In this document: in pieces, positions 46,401 through 58,373 of the stretch | Numbering within the stretch: position 1 is the stretch's first letter | Layout of the letters: the number at the start of each line of letters is the position of its first letter | Source of the DNA: Liriodendron chinense | Taxonomy: Eukaryota; Streptophyta; Magnoliopsida; Magnoliales; Magnoliaceae | DNA length: 64,000 nucleotides | Assembly (NCBI GenBank): GCA_003013855.2 | Contig: ML058588.1 | Location: forward strand, 310,001-374,000 | Direction: 5' to 3' | Notes under the pieces: generated by a model | What the model was told of the DNA's origin: nothing | Seen by the model: the letters and a program-made list of their open reading frames with translations, nothing else | Databases searched by the model: none | Position numbers and translations under genes: made by a program

Positions 46401-49400
46401 CCCAAACCAACCCGTTTAATTTTGAATTGACAAAACACTGTTGGAACCCAAACACATGGGAAATGTGTTGATCCGAACCCTAACTTTCTGGGTTCAGTAT
46501 GGGTTGGATCAAGTCCATGGTTCAGCATTTAAAATATACCCGACTCAGATGAGTCTCAACTCGACCTAGGACCGAATGAGTTGGTTTGAGTCACTGAGTC
46601 TTCAACCCATGGCTCAATTCAAATGCTACGATAGGGGTAGCTTTTCTTTAGCGCTTTTGTTCATCACAAGGTAGCCAGAGGGTACGCTTTGGTCATTTCA
46701 GCTTAACTGAACTTCTTATTGTGATTCGGATCAGTCATGTATCCAAACGCGGCCTTAGCCTTTGGTTTCAACTCACCAACGATTCCGAAGAGAACGCAGT
46801 ATATGGCAGCAAATATAGGGAGCGGAATGGATGCGAAGACAGCTCCAAACTTCCCTGAAAAGAAATCAATATATGAAAATTGTCAATAATTCATAGCACG
46901 GACTGTTTCAAATGTGTGCGTGGAAGTCGTAACGGACCAAAGATGGAGAAGAAGATCATGAAAATGCTCGATATCTGCACCACTCTTCGACTCCCGATTC
47001 TCGTCAATCCAAGAAATCCGACGTTTTCACTGCAAGAACATGTGTGTGGTTAGCAACAGTTGAACTGCTATAAAAGATCACAGTAAATACTCAACACCTA
47101 CACCCATGATGGGCACGTCTGATGAACGGCACAGATCTTCCACAAATGTGCCACATGTGCATGTGGAGCGTGCTTGTGTTTGGTGTTTGTAGTTGGGCAC
47201 CCCCATACACAGCATGAAACAAGATATGGTTGTGTTTGGATGAACAAGTGGAGTGGATTGCAAATGCAACCGTACTGCCAACTACATTTCTTTCAAGTCC
47301 AAAAAGCAATGCAAATTGGAGTAGAAATTGCAATTTGGCAGGATTGTGCATCAAAACGCCAACCCATGAGAAACTAGAATGAATACTGTTACAACAAGCT
47401 CACGGCTACTTACACGGATGCAGTCGAACCAACTACAGCGCCGAATATCCCTTCAAGCAACAAGCCTACGCCCTGCATCCACAGAGCAAAATGATTCAGT
47501 AAGAAAAATGGTTTTCGACCATCGAAAGGTTTCAGATCAATGTGGACAGAGTTTTGGTAGAAAAGATTAAATCAAACAGTTATTCCTGCCTTGGAACATG
47601 AAACAGAAAAGCAACGATAAATGCATGGTATCGTCGCATTTTCAGTTTTTAGAAGTGGGGTGGCCCAGTGATCCATATGATCGATCTCGTGGGGCCCACC
47701 ATGGATGGACCATATACTGAAAATCTACCAGACTGGAAGATCATATCCTAGCCATCCAATTTTTGTCCATTTTTTTGTTGAATGGGACCATAGAATATCT
47801 TTCAACGCCTGAAATTCCAGTCTCTAAGATGCCACCATTTGCGCCCAGAAGCTGAAATTTCAAAAACAGAATAATGTAGAAATGTAAACATGGAGTTTAT
47901 CTCTAGACGAACCTGAAGACCGACGCTTCGACTAAGCACATGAGTGGGAGGCGGCGTGGCGCCTGAGAACCGTGCAGCTGCATAGTACGTTCCGGTCGAC
48001 TGCGCTAAACAAAGATTATGTAAGAAGCTGTTCCAGGCAAACACTCTTTCAATAGCAAGGAGCGTTTGCATGCATTCTCCAATTGCAATGATGTTACTTT
48101 CCAGTTGTGTTTGGAAGGAACATAATTATGATTCGGAGAATGATCACATGTATTCGAATGTGAGGCAATTACAATATGTTCGAGCTGTATGGAGCCCACT
48201 TATCATGTGTATGTGGAATCCAACCCGTGCATCTGGTGAGCCTCCTCATGTTCACCATACATCTAAAGAATAATCTCGATCCAAAACTCAGTCTGGACAC
48301 GAGTGCGTGTGGTTTTACCGGCCTGTATTTTTTAATGGCCCGAGTTTTAGTGTCCCTTCGTCATGGTGGGGCGCACCTGATGAATAGGTTGGATGGAATA
48401 TTATAAAAAAAAATAAAATAAAATAAAATTTAAAAAAAAAAAAAACATGGTGGGCCCCACTCAGCTCGAATATATAGTAATTACCAAGGAATGTGATTAC
48501 AATTTGGTTATCTGTTCTCTGTTGAACTGATTATTGCAATTCAATTCAATAGTGCATCCAAATGTGGCCTTAGGGAGGAGATATCGGCAGGGAATCTAAC
48601 CTCAGCAGCTGAAACGAGTACTGCTCCCATCATACCAAACACATGACTAGCACTGAAGATGGGCACACCCCACTGAAATGGATATGGAACTCTGATCCTG
48701 CAATCAAGGCAATGACAACAACAACACCGATCAGAAGTTGGTTCGACGGCCCATTACTAAAACATGGAAATGTGAATGTTTTTAGAGTGTACCATGGAGC
48801 GGACTCCAAGAGGTGGGACCTATCGGTGCGGCAATGCTGCTTAGTCTTCTCAGGAACTTTGTTGTATGCACCGGCGGCGGTAAGAACCGCTGCAAAAGTC
48901 CATATAATCAGGATGGAGAAAAGCAACCCAAATCTCTCTGTTAAGGAGTGTGTTCTGTGATGGATATTCTTCAGATACTGCAATAAGAAAGAGCATCCAA
49001 CATTGAATTCCCTGTCCTAAAATTGAAAAGTAGAGTGATCACAGCATGGATGGGACCCACATATGCAGAAGTAGTACAAATGTGCGGGATTGCATCAGGC
49101 AGGCTGCACCATATTGATTCTAGGCCGGAAAAAAATGAGACAGGTCAATTCCTCATGTGGGTCATTTGTATAAATGGCCAATGGTCTACATTCAAAATGC
49201 TTGTGTGGCCCACCTGATGAATAGATCCAAATGTGAGTGCTGCATAGGAACATGAGGCCATGAGCACACATGTGTGTCCCATTTGCATTTAGGAAAATGT
49301 GGATTTTCACAAAGGAATTAGGAAATTATTACTTGTTGGCATACAACCAATAGAACCAGCATGGGCAAGCCGATCTCTATGCATTTTCCGACCTGAAAAA

Positions 49401-52400
49401 AAGGGGACATTGCATTATATTTCTGTTTGGAATTCTGATGAGTCTAAAGCTCTGGTATGGAAGTGTTTAGAAGGGGAAAAACCTCAGGAAAGCCTCTCTC
49501 AAACAGCCCAAGCCCTACCACACAAACCACTGGAATGATCACAACAGGAGTGAAGAACCTGTAAAAACACAACAACCTAAGTGTCAGAGGGGGGGGGGGA
49601 ACTCTTTAGTAACTCAAATATGTAGGACTTTTCTTTTAAGCAGGCCATCAGAATCAATGGTCTTGATCAAACTAGATCGAATCCAGTCATTGGATCTTAG
49701 GCAACGAGCACGCCAGAGGGGCCTACCTGATGATGTTTTTTTCTTGTTTTTTTAAGGGTTAGTTCACACACCCCATTGTTAGTACACCCACCCACCCCTG
49801 TTAGTCACATCACAATGTTAGCCACCCCCACTATGGAATCGATACCATGACCTCAGTGTTGAAATGAGGCTATCTTCACTCAGTCTGCCACTTGAGCTAT
49901 GGACCTGGTTGTTTATGATGTAATCAATCCTAGCAAATTGTAGAAAGTGTGGACTTTTTAAAAGTGTGGAGAGTTAGGGGTAAGGACTCTTAATGGGTTC
50001 AGAGTTCTTAAGAGTCCTCTACATAAAGAAGCCTTTGTCCCTAGTTTAGGGTTCTTAAGAATCTTCTATAAAATCAAAGGATCTTATAGTTATAGTGGGG
50101 CCCACCGGATCGCCCAATCTGAATAATCCAACAGTCGAATAAAAAACTGATGACCATGTATGGCCCACCTAATAGAAGTCTTACATCCTCTGCATATAGA
50201 AGTCATCCTCACCAAATATTTCTTACATTTTGCACTTCTTATCCATCTTGGGATTGCCCAAAAGAGAACGAAGATGAGGAATAACCAATTTCTACCTCCA
50301 AAATTTCATTATTTTCCGTGATTTTGATACATAAATGATCTCAGGAAATTAGAATCTCCGATATCGCAACCCCGCTCCATTCATCACTTGGGACTGGGTC
50401 CCAAATCATTGCCTCAAGTCCATCTTCAAATTCATGGAATTGCAAATAGCGGTTTGTTTGACATTATGATTAAAATGATGACCATGTATGGCCCACCTAA
50501 AATTTCTTTATTTTCCATGATTTTGATACATAAATGATCTCAGGAAATTAGAATCTCTGATATCGCAACCCCGCTCCATTCATCACTTGGGACTGGGTCC
50601 CAAATCATTGCCTCAAGTCCATCTTCAAATTCATGGAGTTGCAAATAGCGGTTTGTTTGACATTATGATTAAAATGGTGCTGCGCTCATTGGGTCATTTT
50701 CTATACATGAGTTGAATGAATTGCAATTCTGTTCAATTGAGTATCCAAACGTGGACAAGCCATAAACGAATCTGGCCTGTCACTGGTTTTAGATTGTAAA
50801 GGACATAAGCTTGAAGCTGATATTTGAGATGAGAACCACCTACCTTGAATAATTCCCCCATGCTTTACCGTACCCGATGATAATATTCACAAAGGAAGAA
50901 ACCATAAGTGCTCCTTGGATCGCTCTTATTGTATGGACAAATCTCTGCAAAACTCAATGAGATTATATCAGCGCTCAACAATGGATAACTGACGTAATTA
51001 TAGATTCATGAATGGAGAACGGTGGATGAGTATAGGGCTGTGTTTGGATGCGCAACTGAATCGAATTGCGATATCTAGTTCAATAGATTGGAAATGGCCA
51101 AATATGAATACTGTTGCAATTCAATTCAATGTTGCATCCAAACGTAGCTGATTCCAAAGCTACACTGACAAAAATATAAAATGTTGGTTTGTGAATGAGG
51201 TATCTTATGGTGGCTTTGAGAAAGGTATGAGGCACAACCACTTGTATCAGTGGACAAGTTTAAGAACTAGATAAGTATCAGGCTGTGTTTGGATGCTAAC
51301 TAATCGAATTGCAATGTTTAGTTCAATAGACTGGAAATGACCAAATATGAATACTAGGAGAGGTAATTGAAATTTTTTATGTTGCACTTGATTGAACTAA
51401 CCATTGCAATTCAAGTCAATATTACATCCAAACGCAGCCGGCTTCAAAGCCTCATTGACAAAGATGACAAAGATATAGTATTGGTTTGTGAATTGAGGTA
51501 TATTATGGTGGATTTGATAAAGATATCATAGCCCACAAAGGCACAACCACTTATACAAGTTCAATAACTAGACAAGTATAAAGCCGTGTTTGGATGCACT
51601 ACCAAATTGAATCGTAATATTAAGTTCAATAGACTGGAAATGGCCAAATATGAATATTAGGAGAGGTAATTGAAACTTGGTAATTTGCGCTTTTTTGAAC
51701 TAACTATTGCCATTCAATTCAATGCTGCATCCAAACGCAGCTGAATTCAAAGCCTCATCGACCAAAACATAAAATGTTGGTCTATGAATTGAAGTATCTT
51801 ATGGTGGATTTGAGAAAGGTATTAGAGCCCACAAAGGCACAACCACTTATATCAGTGAACATGTTCAAGCACTAGATAAGTGTAAGGCTGTGTTTGGATG
51901 CGGTACTGAATTGAATTGCAATATACATAGATGCGAAAATGACCATATATGAATACTAGAAAGATAATTGGAAAATGGTAAGTTTCACTTCATTGAACTA
52001 ATTATTGCAATTCAATTCAATACTGCATCCAAACACAACCAAATTCAGAGCTTCATTTACGAAAATATAAAACGTTGGTTTGTGAATCGAGGCATCTTAG
52101 GCAGATTGAGTATTTGAAGCTTCTAACCAACAAGAAAATTCTGATAAATTCAAGGGTGGAAGTTTGTGATTTCAATTCAATTAATTCATACCAAACTGAT
52201 CTTCAGAATGCAATTCGGCGAATGTGGCAACTACAATTCATCTGTTCCTAATCTAATCGGGTTTCTACCATACCTCATGCTCTGTTGAGAAGGGCCGCAT
52301 AGCGAAATCATTGGTTATCGATACTACCGGAATGAGGAACGCAACAGATGCATTCATCACAGTAGGAAGCCGTGTCCCGATGAATGTCTGAAGTAGTGTA

Positions 52401-54175
52401 TTCACTCCACTCGTGAACAGCAATGTCTGAATTACGCGGGCCTTATCGCCCTGTTTCGAAAATTCGACATGAAAAATTCGAAGTTGAATTCAAATTCTCT
52501 CAGTTCCAAAAAATAGAGCAATCCAACAAATTCGCTCGAACGGTATAAGCAAAAATGGAGGAGAAGCCTTACATTGTCGCCGCCCATTCTCGCAACGAGA
52601 ATGGTAGCAATCATGACCGTTGATCCTAGCATCACGATGTAATGTTGGAATGCGAGTACTATCGTCTCCACTGTGGAAGTTAATGCATCAACGATGATCA
52701 GTTGCATGAACATAGTATCAGAGATCCATGATCAGGCCCAATAGCAAAGCCCAGTCTGGGTTTTCTTGTGAAGAAAGGCCCAAATGATTTGTTGGTGGGC
52801 CTGAAAATTAAGGCCCACCCAGCTTGAACTAGCAGATGATTGGTTAGTGGGCCGAAAAACAGGCTGATCCCGACTGTCCATTTGGGGTCTGAAAATGAAC
52901 CACGATTAGGCTCCCAGCCCAAGCTGTTCTGTCAGGCCTAGCAGAATAGTTAGTGGGCCTCGAAATTGGGCCGGTCCCACTTTCATTTTGGGGCCATAGG
53001 AGGAATGGGCCCAGATTACTTGTTAGTGGGCCTGAAAATCAATGGCTATCCAGCTTGCTAGCTGATGATTGGTTAGTGGGCCTATAAACAAACCCAGTTC
53101 TGAAACTGAACCATGATTCAGCCCAATAGCAAAGAACCCAGCTCAGGAATGTTATAAAAGCTGGCCCAGGCAGTCCTGGTGGGCCTTGAGTAGGATTAGG
53201 CCCATCTGATTAGTGAGTGGGCCAGATAAAGTAAGGCCCATATAAACATCAGATCATCAAGTACCCATCTCAGATATACTCAAGAAGTTGGGCAATGATT
53301 ACAGGACTGAAAATTAAGGACGCGGTTTGGCTAGTGACTGTGCCACTAGCCAGGTAGCTAGGGGTCGGTGCTCTGTGGGTCCCATCATGATGTATGTACT
53401 TTATCCATGCCGTGCATCCATTTTTCCATATCATTTTAGGGCATGATCCAAAAAATGAGGCATATCTAAATCTCAGCTGGACCACACCATAGGAAAACAG
53501 TAGAGATTAAATGTCCACCATTAAAAACATCCTACGGCTCACTGTGATATTTATTTGACATCCAACCTGTTGATTAGGTCATACAGACCTGGATGAAGGG
53601 GAAAAAACAAATATCAGATTGATTCTAAATTTTTATTGACCCCAAGAAGTTTTTAATGGTTTGCGCTCAATCACCACTGTTTTCTGTGATGTGGTCCACT
53701 TGATATTTGGATCTACCTCATTTTTTGTCTCATACCATAAAATGATATGGGAATATGGATGGACGGCGTGGATGAAACACATACATCATGGTGAGGCCCA
53801 CAGAGCACCGACCAGTAGCCAATGGCTAGTGGCAGGGTCACTAGCCAATCCGCGTCCGAAAATTAAGGCCCACCTAAAGTGAGCCGGGACTTGATCAGGC
53901 TGTAGTCCGCGGACTACTGAAGTGAATTTCTAGTCTGCTAGTTGTGCTTAGCATGTAGACGATCAGAGCCGTTCAGGAGGTGGGTGCCACCATGTATAGG
54001 ACATGAACAAACTATGAGTTGCCCAAAATCATCCTATCTGTTCGATCTATGAACAGATAAGAATCATAGAATGGTCAAAAGCTACAAACTTTTTCGAATG
54101 GTTAGGATCATCTCTACAGAAAAACAAGACCATCGTCCATGTCCTATTTTCCTGAAGGTGTCTCTTACACAGTTA

Positions 54176-54242
<67 letters not shown>

Positions 54243-54443
54243 CCAAGGTGGATGGGAGTGGATGCAGAAGTGAAGATTAGTGAGCTGTACAGAAGGAGGA
54301 TGATGTGGCCCGGTTGCTGATGTCAGCGGTGCTGGTATTACTACTGCAGCTGCTGCCGTTGCCGTTGGTGCACCACCTCCTGCTGATATTGCTGACCGAT
54401 TTATCTCTCCCATCTTCTCCATTCTTCCAATATCCAATAACAC
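43424..54443 (-). CDS. Nucleobase-ascorbate transporter (NAT/NCS2 family), complete, 14 exons
   Basis: Minus-strand exons: 54443-54242, 52670-52573, 52450-52274, 50944-50844, 49558-49483, 49392-49333, 48977-48793, 48697-48601, 47999-47913, 47472-47414, 47029-46938, 46854-46777, 45653-45493 and 43654-43424. They sum to 1,704 nt, 567 aa from the first Met; Mets at 54422 and 54413 give 560 or 557. Seen: a polar, Ala/Pro-rich N-terminus, 'NLHFCIHSHPPW', the TM1 motif AFQHYIVMLG, 'TLLQTFIGTRLPTVM', CRTDR, the conserved AESTG (331-335), the NAT signature ENVGFLGLTR (382-391, fitting [QEP]NxGxxxxT[RKG]) and a C-terminal 'GIPWWAQF...YYSYPFNL'. Family knowledge: membrane symporters of xanthine, uric acid, other nucleobases or ascorbate; substrate cannot be assigned here. 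The motif details recall the clade of Arabidopsis NAT9/10 (from memory). No break was found; introns are full of repeats. Confidence 0.95.
43655..45492. other. Transporter intron 13
   Basis: It is 1,838 bp and contains a GACTCGG-type dispersed repeat (43715-43840) and AT-rich text. No additional exon is required, because the frame closes in phase 0 from TGG to TTT. Confidence 0.8.
45707..46760. mobile_element. Nested MITEs in transporter intron 12
   Basis: The outer ends are 'GCTCCGTTTGGATGCACTA' (about 45710) and the inverse, 'ATCCAAACGCGGCC' (about 46741), the same family as the units at 51.0-52.0 kb. Between them, 46088-46680 is a different repeat beginning AGGGGTGGCAATGGGTCAG and ending with AGGGGTAGC, so one element appears to sit inside the other. 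Confidence 0.55.
47100..47345. mobile_element. Dispersed repeat in transporter intron 10
   Basis: It contains 'GTTGTGTTTGGATGAAC' and words of the GTTTGGATGC family but no clean second end. The minus-strand frames of 67 and 87 aa here are chance. Confidence 0.35.
48060..48575. mobile_element. Repeat segment in transporter intron 8
   Basis: 'TTGTGTTTGGAAGGAAC' (about 48105) and 'ATAGTGCATCCAAATGTGGCC' (about 48551) look like the two ends of a GTTTGGATGC-type MITE. GTGGGGCCC words and an (A/AAAT)n stretch (48404-48444) lie between them. Boundaries are tentative. Confidence 0.4.
49559..50843. other. Transporter intron 4 with local duplications
   Basis: A run of 10 G is at 49590-49599. 50301-50678 is a 199-bp tandem duplication listed separately. 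The word 'GATGACCATGTATGGCCCAC' occurs at about 50150 and again at about 50478, so the duplication reaches further in part. Confidence 0.75.
50301..50678. repeat. 199-bp direct tandem duplication in transporter intron 4
   Basis: Two copies (from 50301 and 50500) share 'ATGATCTCAGGAAATTAGAA', 'GGGACTGGGTCCCAAATC' and 'GCAAATAGCGGTTTGTTTGA' with only a few differences. It is a recent duplication with no coding content. Confidence 0.9.
51028..52105. repeat. Fourfold tandem array of MITE-bearing units in transporter intron 3
   Basis: Units start at about 51028, 51276, 51576 and 51881. Each opens with GGCTGTGTTTGGATGC (one is GCCGTG). After about 130 bp comes 'GCATCCAAACG(C/T)AGC', then a shared downstream block 'AAAATGTTGGTTTGTGAAT', 'GGCACAACCACTT' and 'ACTAGATAAG'. 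Units are about 250-305 bp, and the last is shortened. The repeat therefore contains a small MITE plus unique flanking intron sequence, duplicated as a block. Confidence 0.85.
53318..53857. mobile_element. Foldback MITE with perfect 9-bp TSD in transporter intron 1
   Basis: It is flanked by GAAAATTAA on both sides (53309-53317 and 53858-53866). The ends are GGACGCGGTTTGGCTAGTGA and the inverse, TCACTAGCCAATCCGCGTCC. The inner arms follow the family plan. It is 540 bp. Confidence 0.9.
54179..54240. repeat. Compound (GT)n(GA)n microsatellite at the exon 1 splice donor
   Basis: About 10 GT units are followed by about 20 GA units on the plus strand. On the transcribed minus strand the exon ends TTGGG and the intron begins GTCTCTCTC... 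directly as this repeat. Confidence 0.95.
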
Positions 54444-54500
54444 TTTCTTCTTTCTCCTCCTCCTCCTACAATCCCAAACACCTCCTCTAACAACACAAAA

Positions 54501-54502
<2 letters not shown>

Positions 54503-54542
<40 letters not shown>

Positions 54543-54600
54543 TTATCTTCTTCCCAGAAACAGAAACCTCTCTCTATTTATCTTCTTCCCAGAAACAGAA

Positions 54601-54642
<42 letters not shown>

Positions 54643-54725
54643 CCCAGAAACAGAAACTTCCCTCTCTCTCTATTTCTCTTCTTCTCAGAAGCAGAAATCT
54701 CCCCCTCTCTCTCAGACAGAAACTT
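54503..54725. repeat. CT-rich minisatellite upstream of the transporter start
   Basis: A unit of the form (TC)n - ATTTATCTTCTTCCCAGAAACAGAAAC recurs about four to five times with different (TC)n lengths. On the transcribed strand it is a GAGA-rich leader or promoter 60-280 bp upstream of the first Met. GAGA tracts are bound by plant BPC proteins (family knowledge). No TATA box was placed. Confidence 0.85.
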
Positions 54726-54859
54726 CTCATACATAGGAAGAGGGTGTAATTGTCTGTTCATTTCCAAGACAAAAACAAAGTCTTTCCTACTCTCGCAGGA
54801 GTATGCTTCTTCATACACATGCACTTCCATTACTCAAAATAACCCCTCAATATCATCCT

Positions 54860-55140
54860 TCGAAATCTATATCTATCTTCTTATCTGAATATCGGATCAG
54901 AGTTCATTTATTGGACGGTTCAAAATGAAATATATTCAACGATTACTATTTCAACAACCAACTCTCCACAAATCAGAGGCTAGGATTTTTCAACCAATCT
55001 GATTTTAGTGCCGTGTCTTAATGGACAGTGGGTCCCACAATTTAGTTGGTTTATAAAATGATTTCATATATTGCCACGTGTATAGTTTTTGAGTGCCTGT
55101 GTATCGAGCGTTATAAGCTGGCTGAGTATCGTATAACTCT
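54860..55140. mobile_element. MITE of the 'GATACTCTG' family, copy 4 (5' part diverged)
   Basis: It contains the shared core 'TTATTGGACGGTTCAAAATG', 'CCACAAATCAGAGGCTAGG' and 'GAGTGCCTGTGTATCGAGC', and ends GGCTGAGTATC. The left terminus is not clear. Confidence 0.55.
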
Positions 55141-57516
55141 CCGCAGCTACCAATACCATTCCACGTCACGTCAGATCGATAGATGAAGATTATGGTTCGA
55201 CTCCTACGTCAGTTTTCGTGCCTCATATTGATTTAGAACTATCCTGACCGTCCAAACTGTGGGTCATATTTCGTATGGATCGTGCCTCTAAAGTCACACC
55301 GTCCGTCCAATCAGTGGCTATCAAATGGATGGATAAGACTATAAACGTCAGTGGTCTAAAATCGAAGAAATTATCAGCTCCAATTTTTTTTATTTTATGC
55401 TTCATCCCTTGTCTGATGAGAGATTTGAACAGTCTCGATCAAGCACGTTTGAAGAGTCACCACCGTTTTTAAAAGGTGCAGAACTCACATGGGAATCTAA
55501 CCCAAAGATCAGATTGAAATGGAAGGGAGATCACTGGTAGAGATTTGGAATGCTTAGTACACCCGCTCGCGAGTGGGGGGCAACTGTGGGACCCACTAAT
55601 CAATGATCCAAACAGTTAATATCATGGGCATGGGTTTGGATAGCCTATCTGTTAATGTTTTTCAGAATGGAAAGAATCTAACCATTCATAAGGTAATCCA
55701 CAAATAAACGGCTATGATGAAAAATGGAAGTGGTTTACATTCAACCTTGAAAAAGACAGAATTATTCACATAGGATCGTCGAATAATGTGTATTTTTTTT
55801 ATTTAGTGGGCCATTCAACGGTGATATTTTCATTTCCACCCGTTCAATGAACATCCACTAATCCAAAAATAGAAACCCAAACCAAATGAATTACTTGCAA
55901 GTTGCAACTTGTAGTTACATCATCGACTACTTCTATGCCACGTATGCAATTTCTATGTAGCTTCTAAGTGCCTGCGTATCAATCATCACACTCCGCCGGA
56001 GTATTTTCTCTTTTTGTCTCTATCGAGGAGCGGAAAGTATGGCGCTTTGCCTCAGATCCATGAAGTTGCAGTTCGAAGAACCTAGTACATTACATCGTAG
56101 TAAATTACGATCATGCCACCGTCGTGACAGAATTACATCGTACGCGTCCGGCACCTTTCCGGACCCGTCAAGAGACGGTTTAAATTCCATTCGGTTGGAC
56201 CAAAAGTAACGGTTCACCCAGCAAATAATTTCCAACCTTTTCTGTATATTTAAAATCCAATCCGTTCAATAGGTTGTCCACATCATAAGGATTACATTGG
56301 TAAAATTAGCCATATCAACTCATCAATTTGATCACACTTTTATTGTGTTATTTATCAATGGTTAGAATTGTATTTATGGTACGGTCCACCTGATGAGTAG
56401 ATGATGTGGATTTTTCAGTGGGCGATGCAAAATGTGGGGTACTCCTATTGGAAGGGTTGGATATCATATGCAGTTAGCAGATTGGAACTTATCTGCTGGG
56501 TGGACTGTGCCCTGTGGTCCAACCCATTGGACCCGAGACTTTCTCTTCGCGCATATATGGACGGTCAGAAATTTTTCATATTAAAGTTGTTATTCACATC
56601 AGCGTTTTCTACAGTAGGCCATCCATTATAGAGCCCACCACATGGATGGTTCTGATTTACCAATTGTGTACCCGCTGTGCATTTGATACCACGCACGATT
56701 GTGATGGATGATACACATGCAATGAGAAATTGTACACGTGGAATATAAGTACACCGAATTTAACCATCCAAATTAGGGGCCTTAGTTTATATAAAATCAC
56801 ACTCATTTGATTATCGACCCATCGGATTCGGATTCAATTCGGATCCAAAAGGTGATATTCATGTCCGATTCATTTATAAATAGTAAGATCCATTTCTAAC
56901 ACAGATTTATTTATAAATAGCAAAATTTATTTTCAATCCAAAATCCATATAATCATCGACTTAGGGTTAGATATAAGTCTAAATCCACCCATCACAGATC
57001 TAAATATAATATATTTAATTTAGTAGTAAAATTATGCAAATTCCACTATCTATCATGACACAATCACGTGAGATTAGCTTGTCTCAATTTTAAATTTTGA
57101 GACATAACCTAATATAATCTTGAAAACGGATAGCCAACATGGATACACATATAATAAGGTGACAATGAGTCCGATGTGAATAAGATTCAATTGGATTTGG
57201 CTCCAAGTCTGAAAAGCAATAGGTAGATTTAAATTTGATAAAAAATTTGAATCCAATCCATTTAATTAATCAAACATATTTTAAGATCCAAAAACTCATT
57301 ATATGAATTCGGAGTGAATGGATCTTTGATCAGACCCGCTCTATATGGATTCGGAGTGAATGGATCTTTGATCAGAGCCGCTCTTAGTTTTGTAAAATGA
57401 GCAGGGTTAATTTGGACATTTCACACCTACAACGAACAGAAGTGCCTTTGAAGATCTCAGAAGGCTTTAAACTTCAGTAGTACGCACGTGAGGGCCCCGC
57501 CAAACGTGGGAGACGA
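55141..57516. other. Gene-free stretch with repeat fragments
   Basis: 55860-56010 holds the right end of another 'GATACTCTG'-type MITE ('AAGTGCCTGCGTATCAATCA', 'CCGCCGGAGTAT'). 57303-57387 has a 42-bp direct duplication ('TTCGGAGTGAATGGATCTTT' twice). No gene is supported; minus-strand frames at 56020-56235 are not convincing. Confidence 0.45.
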
Positions 57517-57893
57517 GGAAGCCGATTCCGTACGACCGTAGTCGGACTTTTAAGCGTCCGACCAGATCTTTGTAAGCCCACTGTGATGTATCTTTTTATC
57601 CACGCCGTCCATCACTTTTGTAAGATCTTTCTGGGACATGGATCCACAAATTAGGCATATCCAACGGTCTAGTGGACCACACCAAATAGTAATCTCGGTT
57701 GCATTAAATGCAAGAGTCATCTATCTTGTGGTCCACTAGAGCGTTGGAGCTGCTTCATTTTTTGATTCATACCCTAGAATGATCTTAGAAAATGGATGGA
57801 CGGCGTGGATAAACAGATACATTACGGTGGGCGCCCACAGAGATCTGGTCGGACGCTTAAAGGTCCAACCAGGGACGGACAAAATCCGCTTCC
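57517..57893. mobile_element. Short foldback MITE with 9-bp TSD (7/9)
   Basis: The ends are GGAAGCCGATTCCG and AAAATCCGCTTCC. The flanks are GGGAGACGA (57508-57516) and GAGAGACGG (57894-57902). Inner arms carry 'AAGCGTCCGACCAGATCT' and its inverse, 'AGATCTGGTCGGACGCTT', and the loop has TTGCATTTAATGCAAG-like text as in the 41733 copy. Confidence 0.8.
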
Positions 57894-58373
57894 GAGAGAC
57901 GGGACATGGCTTCTTACTTCTACAGTCCGGTACGGTAGATCTGTAGATTTGGAATTCGTACACTCATCTCTTCAAAGTACACGTGGCAGGATGAAAAATG
58001 AATCAAAACCGTCCATCTAGTGTCCTCTATTGCAGATAGACGATTTATAAAAACAGACTTCCTTCATAAGGTTGTAGTGATTTGATCTAAGATCTTCAAA
58101 AGAAAGTACTAAAAAATGGTTCGATGTTATTGAATGAAGAGATTCGATGTATATAAAATTCCTCAAGAGCTTTATTTAAAATATGGGCCATCCATTAATG
58201 AGGTCATTGTATGGACGGATCCGATTGATGCATCATCATGCCACGTGTCCTGTGAGAGATGGATCTACCACATTCCCCGTTCTACTACCGGTTCTATCGT
58301 ATTATCTCCCTTGTATTTTGGCGTTTGGCCCGAAACGCGGATGGCCGGTACCGACATTTACTGAAGGCGTTAT
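57894..58373. other. Gene-free stretch
   Basis: Nothing recognised. Confidence 0.4.

Noticed and set aside
48643..48960. 105-aa plus-strand frame
   Set aside because: It is the antisense shadow of transporter exons 7 and 8.
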